Positions 1 through 8,537 of a stretch of 62,659 nucleotides of DNA are shown in pieces. Source of the DNA: Chloroflexota bacterium. GTDB taxonomy: Bacteria; Chloroflexota; Anaerolineae; UBA7937; B3-Chlor. Numbering within the stretch: the stretch's first letter is position 1; each line of letters starts with the position of its first letter. The notes under the pieces are model-generated. The model was not told the origin of the DNA and searched no databases. It was given only the letters and a program-made list of their open reading frames with translations. A program made the translations under genes and the position numbers. The stretch lies in NCBI GenBank assembly GCA_030613785.1, contig JAUWLF010000013.1, forward strand, positions 1-62,659, read 5' to 3'.

Positions 1-2
1 CT

Positions 3-119
3 GCCGTCCCAGGGAAGACGGAGGACGTCTACGAGACCTTATTTGCACCTACTGAGAGCCAGAAAGGAGAGGGCGCCATGGTAACATTATCATTTGAAAG
101 AATGGCTTCCCTTCGGTAA
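3..119 (+). CDS. Possible 3' end of a gene entering from the left edge
   Basis: A 38-codon open stretch enters from the left edge and ends at a TAA at 117-119. Its last residues read MVTLSFERMASLR. The composition is protein-like, but the piece is too short to assign a family. It could be the C-terminus of a plus-strand gene whose body lies outside the window, or a chance open frame. Confidence 0.25.
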   Translation, partial: AVPGKTEDVYETLFAPTESQKGEGAMVTLSFERMASLR

Positions 120-611
120 CATTCTTATTTGACTGGACACGAGTCAGAAGGAATGTCCGCGGCCCCACCGTGCACGATCAACGACACTTTCAATCGTGGC
201 TCCCCGTTGACCCAATGAGCATAGCTAACTCTCTCGATGAGTGATGGGATCGAGCTTCATCAGGGCGGAATTGGCACCGCGAAGGAAGCGAAGAGTCTCG
301 TGCGTAGGCTGCCATTGCGTTCCCTCCTGATTGTGCTGGGGATAGGAGCGCTTCCGATGCGAGATCTACCACGATTCCGAGAAGGAAGCGTGCCTGCTCA
401 CGATGCATTATAAGGCAGCTGTGCCTGTCGGTCAACGCCGGAAGACCACGCCGGGATGCGGGAGGGGTACCGGCGAAGCCAGGGTAGCGCGCCGAGACAT
501 GCACCCGGTGCCGGAGTGGTGTGCGGCGATGCAGTCGCACTGGCTCGCGGAGCGCATCTGTGCTCCATCTCGAGGGATACGCTCACGTTCGTCGACTTAT
601 CCTCGGAGGGC
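120..611. other. Intergenic stretch with no recognised gene
   Basis: About 490 bases lie between the possible partial gene and the promoter of the next membrane protein. Open frames exist on both strands, but they are Arg/Ser/Pro-rich and resemble no family known to me. I see no tRNA, repeat or convincing Shine-Dalgarno/start pair. Confidence 0.4.
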
Positions 612-640
612 TTGTCGTTTGGGTTCCTCTGCCATACAAT
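612..640 (+). promoter_or_regulatory. Sigma-70-like promoter for the 740-1252 gene
   Basis: TTGTCG (612-617) and TACAAT (635-640) are separated by 17 bases. Transcription would start near 647, giving a leader of about 90 bases before the ATG at 740. The match is by eye. Confidence 0.45.
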
Positions 641-739
641 AGCGAAGAGGTCGAAGAACCTTGCGCGGCGCTGCTCGGCAGTGGGTGCTCCGCCGCTGGG
701 AAGGGACCTCGGCCGCAACACGAGTTCAAGGAGGCAACA

Positions 740-1252
740 ATGGATCGAAGACGTAGATCGAGTCTAGCCGTGGGGCTGCTGCTGATCTTGGTGGGAGCAT
801 GGTTCGTCGCTATTCAGCTCGTGCCCGGGCTGGAAGCCTGGCTCAACCTCGAAGTCACCTGGCCGCTGCTTATCGTCGGCGTGGGTGTGCTCCTGCTTCT
901 GATCGGCCTCGTGACCGGGGTCCCGGGCATGGCAGTGCCGGCTTGCATCGTCGCGGGCCTGGGAGGGATATTCTACTGGCAGTCCCTCACCGCCAACTGG
1001 GAGAGTTGGATTTACATCTGGACGCTGATCCCCGGGTTCGTCGGAGCAGGCACCATTCTGTCGGGTTTGCTGTCGGGTCAGACCGCCAAAGGGGTGCGTG
1101 AAGGCGGATGGCTGATGCTGATCAGCCTGGTGCTGTTCGTGGTCTTCGGGTCTGTCTTCGGCGGATTGGGCTGGCTGGGGCCCTACTGGCCGCTCCTTCT
1201 CGTGGCGGTGGGTTTGCTGGTCGTGGTGCGGGCCTTGCTTCGGAGGCGCTAG
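740..1252 (+). CDS. Small multi-pass membrane protein (DUF5668/LiaF-like)
   Basis: A 170-residue, highly hydrophobic protein beginning MDRRRRSS. The Arg-rich start is followed by about five membrane helices in short hairpins and an Arg-rich end (RALLRRR). This layout resembles the membrane region found in DUF5668 and LiaF-type proteins, which often sit near stress-response genes. The ATG at 740 is chosen because GGAGG ends seven bases before it; the frame stays open upstream, but the upstream residues are not protein-like. A promoter lies at 612-640. It stands alone, with the next gene 130 bases downstream. The function is not known; the family assignment is tentative and the membrane location is secure. 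Confidence 0.7.
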   Translation: MDRRRRSSLAVGLLLILVGAWFVAIQLVPGLEAWLNLEVTWPLLIVGVGVLLLLIGLVTGVPGMAVPACIVAGLGGIFYWQSLTANWESWIYIWTLIPGFVGAGTILSGLLSGQTAKGVREGGWLMLISLVLFVVFGSVFGGLGWLGPYWPLLLVAVGLLVVVRALLRRR

Positions 1253-1384
1253 CAGCTTGCTAGCTTCCGCTATTCGCGTTTGGGCCTCGGGTTGGCCAGG
1301 CATTGAAGGCCTGTGGCCGCTTCCGCAACTCAAGGTGTGTGATCAAGGCGTGTTGTGTTCACACAAGAACTGGAGATTGTAGAG

Positions 1385-1825
1385 ATGAATGGAGTTCAAC
1401 GTGCGGTTTCTTCTTTCGACGAAGGGTTCAGTTGTTCTCAAGCGGTGCTCTCCGCATTTGGGCCGCAATTGGGCCTGGGCCGCGAGAGTGCCTTGAGGGT
1501 TGCGTCCGCCTTTGGAGGCGGGATGGGTCGGCGGGGTGAGACGTGCGGGGCGGTGACAGGTGCGTTCATGGTCATAGGGCTCAAGTGCGGAAGAACGAGA
1601 GTTGACAATGACGAGGCAAACGAGAAGGCCTACAGCCTGGTCAGCGAGTTTGTTGTCGAGTTCGAATCTCAACACGGATCGATCATCTGCAGAGAGCTGC
1701 TCGGCTGTGACATCAGCACTCCTGAGGGGTTAGAACTTGCGAGGGAGATGAACCTCCGCACTACTCGGTGTCCCAACTTCGTTAGAGATGCGGCGGAGAT
1801 CATCGAGCAAGTCCTGGAATTCTAG
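1385..1825 (+). CDS. C_GCAxxG_C_C family protein
   Basis: This small protein carries the spaced cysteine pattern of the C_GCAxxG_C_C family: CSQAVL near the N-terminus, then GETCGAVTGA, then CRELLGCD, then a final CPNF. The family is thought to bind a metal or redox cofactor, often in anaerobes, but no reaction is established. All four cysteine blocks are present, so the gene appears intact (146 residues from the ATG at 1385). A GTG start at 1355 would add ten residues. I prefer 1385 because GGAG lies nine bases before it. It stands alone on the plus strand, 106 bases before the methyltransferase gene. Confidence 0.8.
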   Translation: MNGVQRAVSSFDEGFSCSQAVLSAFGPQLGLGRESALRVASAFGGGMGRRGETCGAVTGAFMVIGLKCGRTRVDNDEANEKAYSLVSEFVVEFESQHGSIICRELLGCDISTPEGLELAREMNLRTTRCPNFVRDAAEIIEQVLEF

Positions 1826-1931
1826 ATCACGGGGAATGCCACGTATCCCTCATCGCAAGCGATCTCTCTATGGCACACATCCATACGGTCAGCCAGCACC
1901 GCTCTTCCAGGAGTTCTGAGGAGGGACGGCA

Positions 1932-2720
1932 GTGATCTCTCTTGACGGCCCTACACAGAAAGGGATCGATAGTAAGAGCGGCACCACGCACTTCGGTTTC
2001 CAGGAAGTGCCCATTGAAGAGAAGCCGCGCATGGTGGCCGCGGTGTTCGACTTCGTGGCCAGCAGGTATGACCTGGTCAATGACGTCTTGTCCCTTGGCA
2101 TTCATCGGCTGTGGCGGCGGACTGCGATCAGGCTAAGCGGCGTGGGCCCTGGGGACAGAGTGCTGGACGTGGCAGGCGGCACGGGCGATTTCACCACCCG
2201 GCTGGCAGCCATGGTGCGGTATGAAGGCTTGGTGGTATTGGCTGAAATCAATGACACCATGCTGCAATTGGGCCGGGCACGCCTGGAGAATCACATTGCT
2301 GTCGGAAACGTGCGGTACGTTCAGGCAGACGCTGAGAACTTACCTTTCTCAGACGATTGCTTCGACTGCGTCACCATCGGCTTCGGGCTGCGCAACATGA
2401 CCGATCAGGATGCGGCTCTGGAGTCCATGCATCGGGCGCTCAAGCCTGGCGGGCCTCTGGTCATACTGGAGTTCTCGCATCCTACGGTGCGGGGGTTCCA
2501 GCCCTTCTACGATTTCTACTCGTTCAAGGTGATGCCGCTCGTGGGTCGCGTGATCACTGGAGGTGGGAGTGGCTTTCGCTATCTGGCTGAATCCATCCGG
2601 GTCAGTCCGGACCAGGAGAGGCTCAAGAACATGATGGAGCGAGCCGGATTCGAGCGCTGCGAGTACTTCAACCTGAGCGGTGGGATCGTGGCTGTGCATC
2701 GAGGGTACAGGGAGGGCTGA
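1932..2720 (+). CDS. ubiE/menG: Demethylmenaquinone/2-polyprenyl-quinol C-methyltransferase
   Basis: This 262-residue class I SAM methyltransferase carries out the C-methylation step of menaquinone (or ubiquinone) synthesis at the membrane surface. Visible hallmarks are the family N-terminus (FGFQEVPIEEKPRMV, then FDFVASRYDLVND), SAM motif I VLDVAGGTGDFT, and the signature stretch IGFGLRNMTD followed by RALKPGGPLVILEFS. The length matches E. coli UbiE (about 250). The start is a GTG at 1932 preceded by GAGGAGGG at good spacing. One oddity: the usual YDxSxxML element after motif I reads INDTMLQLG, with EIN in place of the common D(I/F)S. In a probable anaerobe the role in menaquinone is the likelier one, but no other men genes are in view. 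Confidence 0.9.
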   Translation: MISLDGPTQKGIDSKSGTTHFGFQEVPIEEKPRMVAAVFDFVASRYDLVNDVLSLGIHRLWRRTAIRLSGVGPGDRVLDVAGGTGDFTTRLAAMVRYEGLVVLAEINDTMLQLGRARLENHIAVGNVRYVQADAENLPFSDDCFDCVTIGFGLRNMTDQDAALESMHRALKPGGPLVILEFSHPTVRGFQPFYDFYSFKVMPLVGRVITGGGSGFRYLAESIRVSPDQERLKNMMERAGFERCEYFNLSGGIVAVHRGYREG

Positions 2721-2751
2721 CTGAGTATACGCTGGTGGGCTGGATAGGCAG

Positions 2752-3369
2752 ATGGACTCGCGTTTCCTGCTGAGAGGACTTCTTCTGGGCTTCGCGATCG
2801 CTGCTCCCGTGGGGCCGATCGGTGTGCTATGCATCCGCCGCACGCTGGCTGAAGGGCGGGCGGCTGGTCTCGTCTCGGGCCTGGGGGCTGCCACCGCCGA
2901 TGCTGTCTATGGGTGCGTTGCTGCATTCGGGTTGACGTTCATCTCCAGCCTCTTGGTCGGTCAGCAGGGATGGATTCGCCTGGTTGGCGGTCTCTTTCTT
3001 TGCTATCTGGGGCTCAAGACATTTCTGGCCACACCCGCCGAGGAGCCAGCCGTGGCTAGGGGTGGCGGTCTCCTCGGGGCCTACGCCTCCACCTTCTTCC
3101 TGACGCTCACAAATCCAGCGACCATTCTCTCCTTCTCCGCCATTTTTGGGGGCCTGGGCATAGGGAGTGGCACTAGCGACTATCGCTCCGCTGCACTTCT
3201 GGTACTGGGTGTGTTTACCGGTTCGGCGCTGTGGTGGCTGATTCTGAGTGGCGGAGTGAGCATGTTTCGCACGAAGCTTGGTGTCACTTCGCTACGATGG
3301 GTGAACAGGATCTCAGGCATGATCATCGTGGGCTTCGGGCTGCTGGCCCTCTGGAGTCTCAAGGCTTGA
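2752..3369 (+). CDS. LysE/RhtB family amino-acid or metabolite exporter
   Basis: A 205-residue inner-membrane protein of the LysE/RhtB translocator superfamily. The family signature is at the N-terminus: a first helix running into AAPVGPIGVLCIRRTL, followed by a glycine-rich region (GLVSGLGAATADAVYG) typical of the second helix. About six membrane helices are visible and the length fits the family (about 200-215). Members export amino acids or other small metabolites by proton exchange; the substrate cannot be told from sequence. It starts 31 bases after ubiE/menG and may share its transcript, though no functional link is evident. Confidence 0.85.
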   Translation: MDSRFLLRGLLLGFAIAAPVGPIGVLCIRRTLAEGRAAGLVSGLGAATADAVYGCVAAFGLTFISSLLVGQQGWIRLVGGLFLCYLGLKTFLATPAEEPAVARGGGLLGAYASTFFLTLTNPATILSFSAIFGGLGIGSGTSDYRSAALLVLGVFTGSALWWLILSGGVSMFRTKLGVTSLRWVNRISGMIIVGFGLLALWSLKA

Positions 3370-3550
3370 GGGCACACCTTCATTTGGGCCGCCTCTTGGA
3401 CGTTGGGGAGTGTGGGAGTCAAGGCTGCCTGCGTACTGCGTGGTGAGTGCCAGTTGGGTGCTGGTCATGCCGGTCCTGTCTTTCGAAGGCCCCACTCATG
3501 CCGCGTGTGCAGGCCGTCGCCTGCGATGGGAGGTTGGTGACTTACCACTG

Positions 3551-4391
3551 ATGGCAATCAAGTCACCGAATCGTTCAGGACTGAAGCGCAGACTTCCGGG
3601 ATATGTCGCCACCGGTCTGGTGATCCTCACGACCAGCTTCTGGACGCTCTGGAGTATGGGCGAGGTGTACTACGAGGCCTGGGGGATATCGTATACGGGA
3701 CCAGTTGCCTACTTGATGCCAGCGGTGGTTTGTTTGGCCTTGACGCTGGTTGTTCTGACGTGGCCCCGCTTCGGAGGCTGGCTGATTATCGTGATCGGCG
3801 CGGTCTTCACGGCATGGTGGTGGACATTGGCCGCCGGACGATGGCGACCGGGGCGCACGGCTGATCGAGGGCTATGGGGTCACACTCGTCTGGGCGCCGG
3901 AGGGACCCGGGTGGAACTGGCAGCAACCCTGGGGCGGGTACCCCTCCTGGAACCACATTGCCCTCTATGGAGTGGCTCCTGTGGGCTTGGAAGACAAGCC
4001 GGGGCACCAGGAGGCGGACGCTAGAGTGGCCGATATGGAGGCCACCGGCCTTTGCCGGCACCTGAGCGAAGACGGCCTGACGTTACTGGCTGAGCCCCAG
4101 GACAGCTGGCGCATGCCCACCACCGACGAGATCATACGCTCCCTCGTACGACACGGTGAGAACGTCGGCTGCACCTGGGACGGCGCATCAGGGAGCGCAG
4201 ATTGCAGGATTGCCCCGGACAAAGAGACGCCGTTGTGGGCGCCGGACTTGTCGCCGATCTACTACTGGTCGTCCGATGAGTACGATGAACGCCGGGCCCG
4301 CTACGTGAACTACTCGGGTTCGACCGTCAGTCATCAGCCAAAGTTGTGGGGAAACCCACGGCATGGTTACCGTTGCGTGCGGGAGCCGTGA
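3551..4391 (+). pseudogene. Decayed membrane protein gene with an internal deletion and frameshift
   Basis: Two halves of one gene are readable in different frames. The 5' part (ATG at 3551) encodes about 95 residues with three hydrophobic segments (from GYVATGLVILTTSFWTLW to the WWWTLAA stretch). From about 3837 a second frame reads DDGDRGARLIEGYG and then VTLVWAPEGPGWNW. It continues without a stop through RMPTTDEIIRSL, CTWDG and YYWSSDEYDE to GYRCVREP and a stop at 4389-4391. The junction lies at about 3830-3837. Intact relatives that I recall have further hydrophobic sequence between the two parts, so the simplest reading is a deletion that also shifted the frame. The C-terminal half resembles secreted domains of unknown function with PTxxE and WSS elements. 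A sequencing error alone would not explain the apparently missing segment. Confidence 0.6.
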
Positions 4392-4474
4392 GGTGCAGAC
4401 CACGACGGTGGTGCGAGCCTAACTGGGCCTGCGTGTTGTCACGTCAGGTCAAACCGCTAGAGGGAGAGAGACCG

Positions 4475-4990
4475 GTGAGTGCATCCGTTGTAGTCGTCGA
4501 CTACGATCCGCGATGGCCCAGCCAGTACGAAGAGGAGAAGGATCGCATTCTCGGCGCCATCGGCGATGTGACCGTGGCCATCGAGCACATCGGAAGTACG
4601 GCGGTGCCCGGGCTGGGGGCCAAGCCCATCATCGACATCATGGTCGCTGTCTCTCGCCTTGGAGATGCGGAGAGATGCATCGAGCCGCTACAGGAGATCG
4701 GCTACGAGTACGTCCCTGAGTACAACGACGTCATCCCTGAAAGACGATATTTCCACAAGGGGCCTCCAGGGGCACGCACGTACCATCTGCATATGGTGGA
4801 GCTGACGAGCGGTTTCTGGGAGCGTCACTTGCTGTTTCGAGATTTCCTGCGCACCCATCCTGAGGAAGCCCGGCGGTATCACCAACTGAAGAAGGAGTTG
4901 GCTGCGAAGTTCGGTTCAGACCGTGACGGCTATACCGAGGCCAAGACTTCGTTCATCGAGTCGGTGATTGCGAAGTCCAGGGACAGATGA
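4475..4990 (+). CDS. GrpB/UPF0157 family nucleotidyltransferase-fold protein
   Basis: A 171-residue protein of the GrpB (UPF0157) family, which has a minimal nucleotidyltransferase fold. Diagnostic stretches are VDYDPRWPSQYEEEK at the start, IEHIGSTAVPGLGAKPIIDIMV in the middle (the GS plus DIMV core), and YHLHMVE followed by WERHLLFRDFLRTHPE near the end. Family members are about 170-180 residues, which supports the GTG start at 4475 with AGGGAGAG upstream; an earlier start would overlap the preceding pseudogene. The substrate is not established for the family. It stands alone. Confidence 0.88.
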   Translation: MSASVVVVDYDPRWPSQYEEEKDRILGAIGDVTVAIEHIGSTAVPGLGAKPIIDIMVAVSRLGDAERCIEPLQEIGYEYVPEYNDVIPERRYFHKGPPGARTYHLHMVELTSGFWERHLLFRDFLRTHPEEARRYHQLKKELAAKFGSDRDGYTEAKTSFIESVIAKSRDR

Positions 4991-5075
4991 GGAACTAATC
5001 CCTGTGGGTTGCGGCACGACGATCATCTGCTCTGGGGATGAGTGATCCTTGTTGCGCAGGGGAGGAGTCTGAGCT

Positions 5076-6155
5076 TTGACAGAGCAAGTATCTGAGATCC
5101 TCCAGATTGACGACCGAGAACGCTGGGACGAAGCAGTGGCTCGTCTGCCACATGCACACGTGCTACAGTCCTACGAATGGGGCGAGTTCAAGAGCCGTCG
5201 TGGCTGGATCCCCTTCCACTTGTTGTTCATGGCAGCCGGCCAGGCGGTGGCTGGTGCATCGGCCCTGCTGCGGCGCTTGCCCGGTGGCCCGTGGGGCGTG
5301 ATGTACGTGCCCAGGGGGCCTGCCCTCGACTACGATGATGAGGAACTCCTGGCTACTGTGCTCGGCAGGCTCGAAGACCTCGCCAGAGAGCAATGTGCCA
5401 TCTTCGTCAAGATAGATCCCGACGTAATGGCGGACAGGAGCGACGTCAGGGAGACATTGCTCAATCGCGGCTGGAGACCGTCCCAGGAACAGATTCAATT
5501 CCGCAATACTGTGCTCCTCGATCTCCTCCGGTCTGAGGAGGACCTGCTCAAGGCGATGAAGTCCAAGACGAGGTACAACGTGCGGCTGGCGCAGCGGCGA
5601 GGAGTGGAGGTGCATCTAGCGGGCGTGGAGGACCTGCCGCTTTTCTACGAGATGTACACCACTACAAGCGAACGGGACGATTTCATCATTCGTCCTTTCC
5701 CGTACTACGCCGATGCATGGGGGGCTTTCGTGGAGCAGGGGCGGGCTCAACTGTTTCTGGCCCGCTACGAGGACGAGGCCTTGGCTGGGCTGATCCTCTT
5801 TCACTTTGGCGATGGGGCGTGGTACATGTACGGGGCTTCGACGGGCAAGCACCGCAACCTGATGCCCAATCACCTCTTGCAGTGGGAGGCGGTGAGGTGG
5901 GCGAAAGCGCGAGGGTGCTCCTTCTACGACATGTGGGGCGCGCCCGATGTGCTGGATGAGACGGATCCTATGTGGGGCGTGTATCGGTTCAAATCGGGAT
6001 TCGGGGGAGAGTTCACGTCACACCTGGGGGCCTACGACTTTCCAATCTCGAGGCCCCTCTACTGGCTATACACAGTCGCAATGCCCAGGTATCTCGATCT
6101 CTTGCGGGGGCGCCACCGCCGTGGACCTGTTGGGGAGATCCCTGCCTACAGCTAG
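5076..6155 (+). CDS. FemA/FemB-type peptidoglycan-bridge aminoacyltransferase
   Basis: A 359-residue protein of the Fem/MurM group: two GNAT-like folds that add amino acids from aminoacyl-tRNA to lipid II in the cytoplasm. Visible family features are HVLQSYEWGEFKSRRGW at the N-terminus, the basic stretch KSKTRYNVRLAQRRGV between the domains, and YMYGASTGKHRNLMPNHLLQWEAVRWAKARGCSFYDMWGAP near the C-terminus (quoted only as a landmark: YGAS, then PNHLLQWE, then YDMWG). The start is a TTG at 5076 with GGAGGAG upstream. The stop overlaps by four bases the stop of a convergent minus-strand gene. Length and motifs are complete. The amino acid added is not predictable. Confidence 0.85.
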   Translation: MTEQVSEILQIDDRERWDEAVARLPHAHVLQSYEWGEFKSRRGWIPFHLLFMAAGQAVAGASALLRRLPGGPWGVMYVPRGPALDYDDEELLATVLGRLEDLAREQCAIFVKIDPDVMADRSDVRETLLNRGWRPSQEQIQFRNTVLLDLLRSEEDLLKAMKSKTRYNVRLAQRRGVEVHLAGVEDLPLFYEMYTTTSERDDFIIRPFPYYADAWGAFVEQGRAQLFLARYEDEALAGLILFHFGDGAWYMYGASTGKHRNLMPNHLLQWEAVRWAKARGCSFYDMWGAPDVLDETDPMWGVYRFKSGFGGEFTSHLGAYDFPISRPLYWLYTVAMPRYLDLLRGRHRRGPVGEIPAYS

Positions 6156-6727
6156 GGCGCTGAGAGGGATGGCGCCTCTGCGCGGATGCGGGCCAGCAAG
6201 TCACTGACGGTCAACGTTGCGGACCAGCGATCCAAGTAGGCTTCATCGATGTTTGGCTGCTGTATCTCATACACCTCCAACGCATCTCTCAGTTGCTGCT
6301 CCAACACCGGCGATGTCTTGTACCATCGTAACTTGCTCAGAATGGTGTCCTCGGCGCTACTGATGAATACCTGTCGCTCGAACATGGTCACTTGCCGTCG
6401 GCGGGCGAATGATCGCCGTGCAAACTCCTCGTCTTTTTTCACCCAGAAATCAACCTTGAACGCGTGTTCCAGATGGATGATGTTGAAGTGAGAGTGCTCC
6501 TGGGCAGCTTTTTGGATGGCGAAGGCTGGGGCATAGAACTGCGTTTCCAATGCATGAGCCAGCACGGGGGCCTTCTCCAATGAGACCTCAACCACCATGT
6601 CAGCATCATGGGTGAAGCGAGGTCGTCCCCAGTAGCTGGAGGCGAAGGAGCCGACGACCATATAGGGGATGCCGAGGTCTTCCAGGTGCTTAAGGACTTG
6701 AAGTAGGATGTCGCGTTGCGCAGTCAT
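6152..6727 (-). CDS. Nucleotidyltransferase-fold protein of a two-gene module
   Basis: A 191-residue protein with a nucleotidyltransferase core: VVGSFASSYWG (the GS motif) followed by RFTHDADMVVEV, where the D-A-D pair supplies the metal-binding acids. Downstream, KVDFWVKKDEEFARR and TILSKLRWYK match a broad group of uncharacterised bacterial nucleotidyltransferases related to AbiEii/MNT-type toxins and DUF6036-like proteins. It starts inside the end of the small upstream gene (38-base overlap), so the two are translationally coupled. The context suggests a conserved pair that could act as a toxin-antitoxin or RNA-modifying module, but activity is not shown. It converges on the Fem gene with overlapping stops. 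Confidence 0.75.
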   Translation of the reverse strand: MTAQRDILLQVLKHLEDLGIPYMVVGSFASSYWGRPRFTHDADMVVEVSLEKAPVLAHALETQFYAPAFAIQKAAQEHSHFNIIHLEHAFKVDFWVKKDEEFARRSFARRRQVTMFERQVFISSAEDTILSKLRWYKTSPVLEQQLRDALEVYEIQQPNIDEAYLDRWSATLTVSDLLARIRAEAPSLSAP

Positions 6728-6971
6728 GGCTGGATCGCTTTGTCAGGTATGCCTCAACCTGCTTGGCCATCTCTGGGGGCAAGACGCGCTGTCTGATCTG
6801 TTGGGAGAGTTGTTCCGGCGTGATGTCTGGGTGCTGGTCAAGGATCGAAGCGCGCGCGATAGCGACGCCGTCTTCGAACATGTCGGCCGCGATGTCTATC
6901 CGCTGCTCCCCGGTCATGCGTCGGTAGACTTCGACACGCAACTGCTCTATCTCAGGATCGCGGACGGCCAT
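6690..6971 (-). CDS. Small partner protein overlapping the nucleotidyltransferase gene
   Basis: A 93-residue, charged, mostly helical protein beginning MAVRDPEIEQLRVEVYRR. It has the segments RIDIAADMFEDGVAIARASIL and PDITPEQLSQQIRQRVLP, the latter resembling a short helical domain. The ATG at 6971 is chosen because two GGAG boxes lie just upstream; a longer start at 7079 would add 36 unlikely residues. Small helical proteins of this kind commonly precede nucleotidyltransferase genes of the type found next door, with overlapping reading frames as here. It may be an antitoxin or specificity partner, but I know of no demonstrated function. Confidence 0.65.
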   Translation of the reverse strand: MAVRDPEIEQLRVEVYRRMTGEQRIDIAADMFEDGVAIARASILDQHPDITPEQLSQQIRQRVLPPEMAKQVEAYLTKRSSHDCATRHPTSSP

Positions 6972-7209
6972 ATCGTTCTCCACTCCAAGGACAGGGACTA
7001 GTGCGCTCTGGTGTCTGGGGCGAGCGCTTGGGCTCAAGACCACAGCACCTATCCTTTGGACCCTACAGGATTCTATCACACCCCGCTGGCGACGACAAAA
7101 GCCGGTTTTACACAGGTTTTACAAATCCATAATAGGGACCTAACGGGACATGTCGATACTGTGAGTTGACGATGCATAGAACCTATTGGCTTACAGGAGG
7201 CAAGATAGG

Positions 7210-8352
7210 ATGAAAGGCAGAATCAAGCTGATATCGAGTATCGTACTTGTCGGGATGTTGTTGACTCTCAGCGGGGTCGCCTGGGCGGACGAGCCGACGG
7301 AACGAGGAGGCTTGCTTGGCCAGGTGATGGCTATCGAGGGCGACACCATATTGGTCAGCACTATGACCGGCGAGGAGTGCCGGGTTATCACGGACGAGGA
7401 CACCCAGTTCCGCATCCCTGGCGTCCGCGAACCCACCATAGACGACATTGACGTGGGGGACTACATCGGCGCGCGAGGAGCGAGGAACGAGGATGGCGAT
7501 CTGGTGGCGGCAACCGTGGTCGTGCTGCCGGCGGAGCACGCCTACCGCAGGAACGTCGTGCGGGGCGAGGTGCTAGCCATCAATGATCTTACCTTGACGG
7601 TGCAAACCGCACTTGGCGAGAGGCTGGTCATCACCGACGAGGCGACCCGCTTCAGGATCCGTGGCGTCGAAGACCCCGGTATGGAGGACATCTCTGTTGG
7701 CGATCCCATCTTGGCGATAGGCCGGCCGGATGAGGAAGGTAACCTGCTGGCCCGGGTGGTGGCGGTGGCTAGTGGCCCTCAAGTGCGGCGGCACACGCTC
7801 CGCGGCGTGATAACTGCCATAGAGGGCGACACCCTAGGTCTGGCCACTCGTGGTAGGGAGGTGCGGGTGGTGACCACAGAGGGGACCTTGTTCCGCATCC
7901 CTGGCGTGGAGGACCCTGGCATCGATGATCTGAACGTTCGTGACCTGATAGTCCTGGTGGGGAGATTGGACGCAGAGGAACAGGTCTTCATGGCACGGGC
8001 CGTGACGTTGATGCCCAGATGGCCATCTCGCCTGCGCTTCATCCGCGGCGAGGTGACAGGGATCGAGCGTCGCACCATCATCCTGAATGCTCTGCAGGCC
8101 GAGGTGGGAGTGCTGACCGACGGCGACACCATCTTCCGCATCCCTGGTGTGGAAGACCCGGGCTTGGATGACCTGCGGGTGGGAGACAAGGTCGGTGTAC
8201 TGGTCGCGCCCACCGAGGAAGGCACCTTGTTGGCCAAGGTGGTGGTCCGAAGAGACACCAACTCCCTCACCGGCGCGATCATGGCTCCCATAGAGGCAAC
8301 GACAGCACTGATAGAGTCGCTGCCTTGGGGTGAGGCTGGCAATGTGGACTGA
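7210..8352 (+). CDS. Secreted protein with four DUF5666-like beta repeats
   Basis: A 380-residue exported protein. Residues 1-26 form a signal peptide ending VAWADEP. The rest is four tandem repeats of about 80 residues. Each has the pattern RGEV.AI.GDT..V.T..GE..VITDE.T.FRIPGVEDP..DD..VGD.I...G, then EEG.LLA.VV. The repeats begin near residues 34, 118, 203 and 282. They resemble DUF5666-type small beta-barrels, which occur in surface or adhesion proteins. The ATG at 7210 has AGGAGG eight to ten bases upstream. A strong hairpin follows at 8455-8483. The last 40 codons and the hairpin are copied near 16,050. The binding partner is unknown; an extracytoplasmic location is likely. Confidence 0.75.
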   Translation: MKGRIKLISSIVLVGMLLTLSGVAWADEPTERGGLLGQVMAIEGDTILVSTMTGEECRVITDEDTQFRIPGVREPTIDDIDVGDYIGARGARNEDGDLVAATVVVLPAEHAYRRNVVRGEVLAINDLTLTVQTALGERLVITDEATRFRIRGVEDPGMEDISVGDPILAIGRPDEEGNLLARVVAVASGPQVRRHTLRGVITAIEGDTLGLATRGREVRVVTTEGTLFRIPGVEDPGIDDLNVRDLIVLVGRLDAEEQVFMARAVTLMPRWPSRLRFIRGEVTGIERRTIILNALQAEVGVLTDGDTIFRIPGVEDPGLDDLRVGDKVGVLVAPTEEGTLLAKVVVRRDTNSLTGAIMAPIEATTALIESLPWGEAGNVD

Positions 8353-8454
8353 TTCCTGACGCTGAAGCGTCGGCCAAGGATGCTGAGGCGTCAAGTAGGG
8401 ATGCCAAAGCCTCGGCACAGAGAAGGAGTTCTTGATCTCCTCAAGAACGAAGAA

Positions 8455-8483
8455 AGGGGTATGGGAGGAACTCCCGTTCCCCC
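8455..8483 (+). terminator. Terminator hairpin between convergent genes
   Basis: GGGGTATGGGAG (8456-8467) pairs with CTCCCGTTCCCC (8471-8482) around a three-base loop, with one mismatch and one G-T pair. It sits between the convergent genes ending at 8352 and 8538. No clean T-run follows on either strand, so it may act as a bidirectional or factor-assisted terminator. A second perfect hairpin (TTCTTGA/TCAAGAA) lies just before it at about 8429-8447. Confidence 0.5.
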
Positions 8484-8537
8484 TACGATTTACACATCCC
8501 GCAGCCTCCGAGACTGTGGGGGGGTCTGGGTGAGGTT

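Noticed and set aside
764-1333. Long minus-strand frame opposite the small membrane protein
   Set aside because: It is antisense to a clear membrane-protein gene with promoter and ribosome-binding site. It is His/Gln/Asp-rich, as expected for the complement of hydrophobic codons.
7100-7209. Possible promoter (TTTACA...CATAAT) before the four-repeat gene
   Set aside because: The spacer is only 15 bases and the -10 box is weak. A second candidate with TTGACG has no -10 box at the right distance.
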